Source: Pedobacter sp. ASV12 (GTDB lineage Bacteria > Bacteroidota > Bacteroidia > Sphingobacteriales > Sphingobacteriaceae). Taken from it: a stretch of DNA of 64,000 bases. Shown in pieces: positions 24,205 to 29,480 of the stretch (its first letter is position 1; the number at the start of each line of letters is the position of its first letter). Where the stretch lies: positions 1 through 64,000 of the forward strand of contig NZ_JAELUC010000010.1 in the NCBI RefSeq assembly GCF_016429155.1, read 5' to 3'. The translations under genes and the position numbers were made by a program. The notes under the pieces were generated by a model. The model did no database searches, was not told the DNA's origin, and was given only the letters and a program-made list of their open reading frames with translations.

Positions 24205-24552
24205 TTACTTTCTTAAAGATTTGATACGGGCTGCTTTACCGGTTAGTTCGCGTAGATAGAACAATTTAGCTCTACGTACTTTGCCGTAACCGTTAACTTC
24301 CACTTTATCAATATTTGGAGAGTTTACCGGGAAGATACGCTCAACACCTACTCCATTACTAATTTTACGAACAGTAAACGTTTCGTTTGCGCCAGCACTG
24401 TTGCGTTGGATTACAACACCTTGGTAAATCTGAATACGTTCTTTATTTCCTTCGCGAATTTTATAGTGAACACTCACTGTATCTCCTGACTTGAAAGAAG
24501 GAAGTTCTTTTTTCGCGATTACCTGCTCTTCTACAAATTTTACTAAATCCAT
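24205..24552 (-). CDS. rplS: 50S ribosomal protein L19
   Basis: 115 residues, standard length. Conserved sequence: [60 protein letters not shown], and the basic end [21 protein letters not shown]19 sits at the interface of the ribosomal subunits. It is the last gene of the rpsP-rimM-trmD-rplS set, 137 bases from trmD, with its own leader hairpin and terminator. Confidence 0.97.
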   Translation of the reverse strand: MDLVKFVEEQVIAKKELPSFKSGDTVSVHYKIREGNKERIQIYQGVVIQRNSAGANETFTVRKISNGVGVERIFPVNSPNIDKVEVNGYGKVRRAKLFYLRELTGKAARIKSLRK

Positions 24553-24569
24553 GATTTTAAGCTATTAAG

Positions 24570-24594
24570 CCGATTTTTGGTTCTTCAAAATCGG
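24570..24594 (-). promoter_or_regulatory. Hairpin in the rplS leader, possible ribosomal-protein leader element
   Basis: Perfect 8-base-pair stem CCGATTTT (24570-24577) with 24587-24594 and a 9-base loop, 18 bases before the rplS ATG. Further upstream (minus) TAATATTG is a near match to the -7 box. The element lies in the transcribed leader and could be an autoregulatory site, as known for several ribosomal protein genes; there is no direct proof. Confidence 0.35.
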
Positions 24595-24689
24595 ATTGCA
24601 ATATTAGGCATTTTATTTTTAAAATAAAAGCGAAGTTTAAAAATAATTTATTTTCTAACAAATTGTGGTTTTTCCACATTTTTGGAGGC

Positions 24690-25364
24690 TTATTTCAACA
24701 GGTCGGGTCTGCGCTGTTCGGTACGCTTCAGGGCCTCTTCGTGGCGCCACTCGTTAATTTTGGCTTCATGGCCGCTCAGCAACACCTCTGGCACCTTGTG
24801 TCCACGCCACTCGGCAGGCCTGGTGTAGATGGGGGCATCCAGCAATTCGCCCTGAAAACTGTCTGAAAGGGCCGAGGTTTCATCGTTCAGCACGCCCGGA
24901 ATTAAGCGGGTTACCGCATCAACCAAAACCGCAGCCGGCAGTTCGCCACCAGAAAGCACATAATCGCCAATTGAAATTTCGCGGGTTACATAAATATCCC
25001 TGATACGCTGGTCTATGCCTTTGTAGTGGCCGCATAAAATGATAATGTTTTCCTTTATCGACAGCTCGTTGGCCATGGTTTGGTTCAGCGTTAGACCATC
25101 CGGACTCATAAAAATTATTTCGTCGTAGGTCCTTTCGGCCTGCAGTTTTTCTATGCAGCTGGCAAAAGGCTCAATGCTCATCACCATGCCACTGCCGCCG
25201 CCATATGGATAATCGTCAACGCTCTTTTGCTTGTTGGTGGCGTAATCCCTTAAATTATGCACCACGATTTCGGCGATGCCTTTTTTTTGCGCACGCTGCA
25301 GAATAGAATGGGCAAAAGGGCTGGTCAATAAATCGGGCAGTACAGAAATGATATCAAAACGCAT
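24690..25364 (-). CDS. trmD: tRNA (guanine-N1)-methyltransferase TrmD
   Basis: 224 residues. It methylates G37 of tRNAs with S-adenosylmethionine to prevent frameshifting. The trefoil-knot motifs are [27 protein letters not shown] and [16 protein letters not shown]. The Gly-rich YGGGSGMVM loop is also present. [17 protein letters not shown] is the standard start; the frame continues 16 codons upstream through a palindrome, which is not coding. A TAnnTTTG box lies four bases before this ATG. It is separated from rimM by three other genes. Confidence 0.96.
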   Translation of the reverse strand: MRFDIISVLPDLLTSPFAHSILQRAQKKGIAEIVVHNLRDYATNKQKSVDDYPYGGGSGMVMSIEPFASCIEKLQAERTYDEIIFMSPDGLTLNQTMANELSIKENIIILCGHYKGIDQRIRDIYVTREISIGDYVLSGGELPAAVLVDAVTRLIPGVLNDETSALSDSFQGELLDAPIYTRPAEWRGHKVPEVLLSGHEAKINEWRHEEALKRTEQRRPDLLK

Positions 25365-25368
25365 GGGG

Positions 25369-25376
25369 CAAAGGTA
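25369..25376 (-). promoter_or_regulatory. -7 box TACCTTTG for trmD, 4 nt before the start
   Basis: An exact match on the minus strand, followed by CCCC and the ATG. With the start codon fixed by homology, the mRNA is predicted to be leaderless. The adjoining palindrome (25386-25415) covers the place where a -33 element should lie. Confidence 0.55.
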
Positions 25377-25385
25377 AGAAATTAA

Positions 25386-25415
25386 CCCTTGCGAAGTTTC
25401 GAAACTTCGCAAGGG
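25386..25415. repeat. Perfect 30-base palindrome upstream of trmD
   Basis: Both arms are CCCTTGCGAAGTTTC and its exact complement with no loop. The core TTGCGAAG/CTTCGCAA recurs in the imperfect hairpin at 50251-50287. This suggests a REP-like family of mobile palindromes. Here it lies just upstream of the trmD -7 box, so it could affect promoter access or act as an operator. Confidence 0.75.
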
Positions 25416-25537
25416 CTGTGTTCGTTCGTTTGTTCTTTAGCTCATTGACAACACCTCAAGAGACAGAATGGCTGATTGAAACATCGGCAACTGAAACCTG
25501 CCTACAATAGGCTATCGGCCAAAAAACTTCGGACTAA

Positions 25538-25738
25538 CTAATCACCATCTTCCAGTTCAAAAATCTCTTCCACTGGTTTTTCAAACACCTTGGCCATTTT
25601 TAAGGCCAGCACGGTTGACGGCACGTATTTGCCCGATTCGATGGTGTTGATGGTCTGCCTCGAAACCTGGATCAAATCAGCCAGTTCGGCTTGGGTAATA
25701 TTTTTGATGGCACGTTGTACCCTGATGTTATTTTTCAT
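25538..25738 (-). CDS. Small XRE-type regulator
   Basis: 66 residues, essentially a single HTH domain: IKNITQAELADLIQVSRQTI, NTIESGKYVPSTVLALKMAK, then an acidic end (VEEIFELEDGD). This is the YozG/Cro-like group that often sits with a membrane protein it controls. Its start overlaps the stop of the upstream membrane-protein gene by 11 bases, so the two are translationally coupled. The palindromes upstream of the pair are probable autoregulatory sites. Confidence 0.9.
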   Translation of the reverse strand: MKNNIRVQRAIKNITQAELADLIQVSRQTINTIESGKYVPSTVLALKMAKVFEKPVEEIFELEDGD

Positions 25739-26609
25739 AGCTCATTCCTCCTTCGGCAGCAGTTAACAATCGGTTATTTTTATAATTGACGTACTCCATT
25801 CTGAGCACAAAATAAAGCAACAGCGAGAATTGCGCAAATAGCATAAAATATAAAAAGCTGAACGAATAGAGCAGCACATTGGCCACCAGCAACAATCCGT
25901 AGTTAATGTAAACCGCCAACTGCAGGCTTTCCAGGCGTTGCTGCATCAGCATTTCGTCTTCTTTTTTATGCTGCGAAAAGGCCCAGAGCAATAAGCCGAT
26001 TACCAAGCCCAAGTAATTAACCTGTTTTACCGGATCCCATTTTTCATCGTCCAAACTAAAAACAAACACAAAAGTCAAGACCAAACAAACTAACGAAAGG
26101 ACCACACCTACCGGCTTAAAAGGCAGATGGGGCAAAAACCGGGGCTCGCTGATCAGGTAGCTTTCTTTTTTAAAATATTTAAGATAATAAAACCTGCCGA
26201 TAAAAATAACCAGCGGCGTGAAGAGGTTCAGCTCGGAAGCGTGGTCGCCAATAAACGGAATTTCGGCAATGCTCATGCTAAAAACCAGGCCCACAAAATA
26301 AAACAAATAATAGGTCATCACGCCCCAATACAGGGCGTTGAGCCTAAGCCGGGCATTGAGCTCGTCCTCTTTCCTGCTCTTAGAAAAGGCAATGAGCAAC
26401 AGGCCTGCGATAACCAGCAAGATGGCCAGCTCGTTGGTAAAATTTTCGAAGGCGGGCGTAAATATTCCATTGGTTTTACGCAGCCGCAGCCCAAAACCCG
26501 GAATTTCGTATTGCTGGATGATGTTAAAGTAGCCTAAGACAAAGCCAGGTATGGCCAGCACGTATCCAACCCAGCTACCCCATGTTGGAAACAGATATTT
26601 ACTTTTCAT
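25728..26609 (-). CDS. Membrane protein with two similar halves, partner of an XRE regulator
   Basis: 293 residues with about eight hydrophobic segments. Each half contains the same element after a helix: AFSKSRKEDELNARLRLNAL (near 108-128) and AFSQHKKEDEMLMQQRLESL (near 210-230). In both cases a transmembrane pair follows. It therefore looks like an internal duplication of a two- or four-helix unit with a conserved KEDE...R.L motif on the cytoplasmic side. No enzymatic motif is seen. This kind of membrane protein next to a small HTH gene is frequent in Bacteroidota and Firmicutes; a signalling or immunity role is a guess. Confidence 0.75.
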   Translation of the reverse strand: MKSKYLFPTWGSWVGYVLAIPGFVLGYFNIIQQYEIPGFGLRLRKTNGIFTPAFENFTNELAILLVIAGLLLIAFSKSRKEDELNARLRLNALYWGVMTYYLFYFVGLVFSMSIAEIPFIGDHASELNLFTPLVIFIGRFYYLKYFKKESYLISEPRFLPHLPFKPVGVVLSLVCLVLTFVFVFSLDDEKWDPVKQVNYLGLVIGLLLWAFSQHKKEDEMLMQQRLESLQLAVYINYGLLLVANVLLYSFSFLYFMLFAQFSLLLYFVLRMEYVNYKNNRLLTAAEGGMSYEK

Positions 26610-26644
26610 GATTTTAATTTTTTAGCGGTTAAACAACAATTATA

Positions 26645-26658
26645 TCAAGCATGCTTGA
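26645..26658. promoter_or_regulatory. Perfect 14-base palindrome TCAAGCATGCTTGA, probable operator
   Basis: Lies directly downstream (minus) of the TACATTTG box, at the likely transcription start of the membrane protein/XRE operon. The symmetry and position suit a dimeric Cro-type repressor acting on its own promoter. Confidence 0.5.
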
Positions 26659-26659
26659 A

Positions 26660-26691
26660 CAAATGTAAAGCATAATTGACATAAATGTCAA
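26660..26691 (-). promoter_or_regulatory. Promoter with TTGACA and TACATTTG, overlapping a second palindrome
   Basis: On the minus strand TTGACA (26691-26686) is followed after 18 bases by TACATTTG (26667-26660). The -33/-35 part lies inside a perfect dyad TTGACAT-N2-ATGTCAA (26676-26691). Together with the palindrome at 26645-26658 it brackets the promoter, a classical layout for repression. Confidence 0.55.
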
Positions 26692-26732
26692 GTTTAATTT
26701 ACAAAAAGATTAGAATATCTTACAAAACTACC

Positions 26733-27407
26733 TTAAACTGTCCACTGATCGTGAATTATGGCCACTAAATAATATTCGTTATTGTACATTTTGAAGACCA
26801 AACGCAGGCTACGCCAGTCCATGCCGTTGTATTTTGGATCGATACCTTTGATGTGGTACTCCACAAAATGAAGTCCGGGATAAACTTCAGAAATGTTGTT
26901 CAAGGCGTTTCCCTTCTTGATCACCTGGTCGAAAGCCACTTGATCGCTACTGAGGTAATCGGCATCGTATACAAACTTGTCGAGATAAGGAATTACTTTA
27001 AGCTTCATCGATTCGCCGGTACCGTCATAAACGCCCCAGGTGAGGGTCCAGTTTTTCTCAATGGATTCGAGAAAGTCTTTCGCCAGCAGCTTCTTGCTGT
27101 TGGCTACATTGATATGGCCATAGGGCGAAAAGAGTATGGGATCTTTAGGGTGGAAGTAGCTGGCAAACGAACGGTAATCCTTGTTTTTGAGGCTTTGCAA
27201 GACCCGGCCTGCCACCAGCATAACCGAATCTCTTGCCGGCGAACCCGGCTGTTGCTGCACAGCCACGCTGTCTTTAGGCGGCACGGGTTGGGGGGCAGGC
27301 TTGTCCTCAACCAGCGAATCTAAAGTAATGCGCTTCATGTTCTCGTTGCCGCCGCAACCCCAACAAAAAACGGCCACCAAAGCAAATGCGATTGCACATC
27401 TCATCAT
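26733..27407 (-). CDS. Lipoprotein of unknown function within the ribosomal operon
   Basis: 224 residues. MMRCAIAFALVAVFCWGCGG is a lipoprotein signal with the lipobox Cys at about 18. A Pro-rich linker (DKPAPQPVPPKDS) leads to a globular domain (about 60-224) with SFASYFHPKDPILFSPYGHI and LVFKMYNNEYYLVAIIHDQW. This has the general look of an NTF2/SnoaL-like alpha-beta fold, but I am not certain. It follows rimM by 22 bases, so it is cotranscribed. The frame is open 29 codons upstream into rimM; the Met directly before the hydrophobic stretch was taken. Confidence 0.75.
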   Translation of the reverse strand: MMRCAIAFALVAVFCWGCGGNENMKRITLDSLVEDKPAPQPVPPKDSVAVQQQPGSPARDSVMLVAGRVLQSLKNKDYRSFASYFHPKDPILFSPYGHINVANSKKLLAKDFLESIEKNWTLTWGVYDGTGESMKLKVIPYLDKFVYDADYLSSDQVAFDQVIKKGNALNNISEVYPGLHFVEYHIKGIDPKYNGMDWRSLRLVFKMYNNEYYLVAIIHDQWTV

Positions 27408-27429
27408 GCTTAAAGATAGCCACAGGGTT

Positions 27430-27957
27430 TTAATTACCCAAATAAATATCCAGCAATCCTTCTGGCAGGTCGAGGTGCAAGGTATTTTCCTCATCGTCTA
27501 TTTCCAGAATGAAATCCTCATTGAGCGGGAAAAGCACATCGCGGTTTTTATAGTGTACGGTAGCCACAAATTGTTGCGGATATTCGTTTACCTCGATAAT
27601 CTCGCCCAATTCGCCAAGCGTTTCGTCAATAGCGATAAAGCCTTTCAGGTCGGTGTAGTAAAACTCGTCGTCTTCGCGTTCTGGTTTTTTGCTCAGTGGC
27701 AGGTAAACCTTTTTCTTTACCAAAGGCTGGGCCTTGTCTATATGGTCTATATCGTCAAAATAAAAAGTTCCGGTTTGGTTAGCCTGCAATTTATGCGATG
27801 CCACGAAATAGGGCACCAGCTTGCCGTTCATTTCAACAAACAGCACATCAAGATCCAGCTGCTCATAATCTTCAAACTCGAAATAAAGCTGCACTTCGCC
27901 TTTTAAACCCTTGGTTTTGGTGATGTAGCCGATATAAAACGCCTCTTCTTTTAACAT
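27430..27957 (-). CDS. rimM: 16S rRNA processing factor RimM
   Basis: 175 residues, two beta-barrel domains. The N-terminal domain opens with FYIGYITKTKGLKGEVQLYF; the C-terminal PRC-barrel-like domain has DLKGFIAIDETLGELGEI and LFPLNEDFILEIDDEENTL. RimM binds S19 and helps mature the 3' domain of the 30S subunit. It lies downstream of rpsP in the usual order, but behind a terminator-like hairpin. The protein is strongly acidic with many Asp/Glu. Confidence 0.93.
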   Translation of the reverse strand: MLKEEAFYIGYITKTKGLKGEVQLYFEFEDYEQLDLDVLFVEMNGKLVPYFVASHKLQANQTGTFYFDDIDHIDKAQPLVKKKVYLPLSKKPEREDDEFYYTDLKGFIAIDETLGELGEIIEVNEYPQQFVATVHYKNRDVLFPLNEDFILEIDDEENTLHLDLPEGLLDIYLGN

Positions 27958-27977
27958 AGCGAATGGTATAGGGGGTT

Positions 27978-28013
27978 AAAAAAATAGCGAAGGACTTTGC
28001 AGTTCTTCGCTAT
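27978..28013 (-). terminator. Terminator or attenuator between rpsP and rimM
   Basis: Perfect 9-base-pair stem ATAGCGAAG (27984-27992) with 28005-28013, and a T7 run in the minus direction (27978-27984). It would let rpsP be expressed well above rimM. Confidence 0.8.
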
Positions 28014-28033
28014 CTATCAGAATTGGACAAGTC

Positions 28034-28615
28034 TTATGCGTTGTCTTCTTCTTTTGTTTCTTCTGGAGCGGCCTCTGCTGCTGGAGTTTCTTCGGTTGCA
28101 GTTTCAGCTACAGGAGCTTCTTCTGTTACTTCTTCTTCAACAACTTCTTCTGCTACTGGCGCGTTTTTCAATGCGATAGCGGCGGCGCGGTCAGCATTTT
28201 TCTTAGCCTCGGCAGCTAGGGCTGCTTTTTTAGCTTCGTTTTTGCTGTTGCTCAAGTTTTCTTTTTTGCTTTCGATTTTACCACCTTTAGCCTCTAACCA
28301 AGCTGCAAATTTAGCCTCTGCCTGCTCTTGGGTTAAAGCGCCTTTTTTAACACCACCTTCTAAGTGTTTTTTGTACAAAACGCCTTTGTAAGAAAGGATA
28401 GCGCGGGCAGTATCAGTAGGTTGTGCACCTTTGTTTACCCAGTCTAATGATTTTTCGAAATTGATTTCGATGGTGGCTGGATTGGTGTTCGGGTTGTAAG
28501 AACCTAAACGCTCAATAAATTTACCATCTCTTGGTGAGCGAGAATCCGCTACGACCACGTGGAAAAAAGGTTTCCCTTTTTTACCGAATCTTTGCAATCT
28601 GATTTTGGTTGCCAT
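28034..28615 (-). CDS. rpsP: 30S ribosomal protein S16 with long Ala/Glu-rich tail
   Basis: 193 residues, where the S16 core is only about 80-90. The core is canonical: ATKIRLQRFGKKGKPFFHVV, VADSRSPRDGKFIERLGSYN, and a QPTDTARAILSYKGVLYKKH stretch. After residue 90 comes a Lys/Ala-rich helix (about 95-150), then an acidic low-complexity tail (EEVVEEEVTEEAPVAETATE and more). Extended S16 proteins are usual in Bacteroidota. The promoter (TTG-N20-TACCTTTG) and a hairpin leader lie upstream. Confidence 0.96.
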   Translation of the reverse strand: MATKIRLQRFGKKGKPFFHVVVADSRSPRDGKFIERLGSYNPNTNPATIEINFEKSLDWVNKGAQPTDTARAILSYKGVLYKKHLEGGVKKGALTQEQAEAKFAAWLEAKGGKIESKKENLSNSKNEAKKAALAAEAKKNADRAAAIALKNAPVAEEVVEEEVTEEAPVAETATEETPAAEAAPEETKEEDNA

Positions 28616-28644
28616 TCTTTTAAGTTTATGTATTCAACATAGTT

Positions 28645-28667
28645 CCCGGAAGCACCGTGCTTGCGGG
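28645..28667 (-). promoter_or_regulatory. Hairpin at the 5' end of the rpsP leader
   Basis: The minus-strand leader folds as CCCG-C-AAGC, loop ACGGT, GCTT-C-CGGG: two 4-base-pair stacks around one mismatch. It begins near the predicted transcription start and lies 30 bases upstream of the ATG. It is a candidate ribosomal-protein leader or 5' stabiliser. Confidence 0.4.
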
Positions 28668-28671
28668 GAGG

Positions 28672-28702
28672 CAAAGGTAAGTAAAATCCCAATAACTAAC
28701 AA
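28672..28702 (-). promoter_or_regulatory. rpsP promoter (TTG at -33, TACCTTTG at -7)
   Basis: Minus strand: TTG (28702-28700), a 20-base spacer, then TACCTTTG (28679-28672). This is the best two-element match to the Bacteroidota sigma consensus in the window. The leader would be about 50 bases. Confidence 0.65.
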
Positions 28703-28852
28703 GCTTTTAGTCAATTAGTCGAAATCCGGCAAGCGATGAGGCTAATGGCCGCCTGAGCCATAATGCCTTGCCATACGCTCTGCGTACGGCGCAAAGCTCA
28801 AATTTTAAATTCAGCTAACAATACTCTAATGGGTTTTAGGCATCTTTGAAGC

Positions 28853-29377
28853 ATGAAGATAGCCATAGACATGGACGAAGTCCTAGCCGACCCCATCCAC
28901 AAATTTATAGAACTCTACAACCGCGACTACGGCATTCCGCTCGACCTGAAATTAGATGCCGGCAACGAAATCTACCACCATGTACCTGCGCACATCAACA
29001 ACAAATGGTTCGATTACATTAACGAAAAAGGCTTTTTCAGGAATTTGCCCGTTATTGAAGGGAGTGTAGAAGCCGTCAAAAAACTGCAGGAACAACACGA
29101 GGTCTATATTGTTTCGGCGGCCATGGAATTTCGTAATTCCTTAGAAGACAAACTCGACTGGCTTAAGGAGCATTTTCCATTCATCAGCTGGAGGAACATT
29201 ATTTTTTGTGGCGACAAAATTGTAAACGTAGATGTGATGATCGACGACCGGATCAAGAATTTTATCGATTTTAAAGGGCGCCCGCTTTTGTTCACTTCGC
29301 CACACAACCTTTTAATAACAGATTACGAACGGGTTGACAACTGGCAACAGGTTTTGGATAAACTGTTGGTTCAGTAG
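28853..29377 (+). CDS. 5'(3')-deoxyribonucleotidase (NT5C type)
   Basis: 174 residues of the HAD superfamily. Motif I is IAIDMDEVLAD (3-13), with the nucleophile Asp and the acid Asp two residues later. Motif II is in VYIVSAAMEF (about 84-93). Motif III/IV is FCGDKIVNVDVMIDDRIKNF, with the Asp pair that binds magnesium. These enzymes dephosphorylate deoxyribonucleoside monophosphates and so limit dNTP pools. It stands alone between divergent and convergent neighbours. The upstream box is CATCTTTG, one base off consensus, four bases before the ATG. Confidence 0.9.
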   Translation: MKIAIDMDEVLADPIHKFIELYNRDYGIPLDLKLDAGNEIYHHVPAHINNKWFDYINEKGFFRNLPVIEGSVEAVKKLQEQHEVYIVSAAMEFRNSLEDKLDWLKEHFPFISWRNIIFCGDKIVNVDVMIDDRIKNFIDFKGRPLLFTSPHNLLITDYERVDNWQQVLDKLLVQ

Positions 29378-29439
29378 TTCGCTGGTCCATTTATAAAGGC
29401 CTTTGTTTGACGTGTAGGATTACGGCTGGGCTGTTGCTT

Positions 29440-29471
29440 AAAAAATGGCCAGAAATAACCCTCTGGCCATT
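29440..29471 (-). terminator. Rho-independent terminator of the VIT-domain gene
   Basis: Perfect 10-base-pair stem AATGGCCAGA (29444-29453) with 29462-29471, an 8-base loop, then T6 in the minus direction (29440-29445). Confidence 0.88.
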
Positions 29472-29480
29472 CCCCTCACC

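Noticed and set aside
28690..28850. The gap upstream of the nucleotidase gene, checked for a tRNA or riboswitch
   Set aside because: No cloverleaf or T-loop sequence and no known aptamer core were seen.
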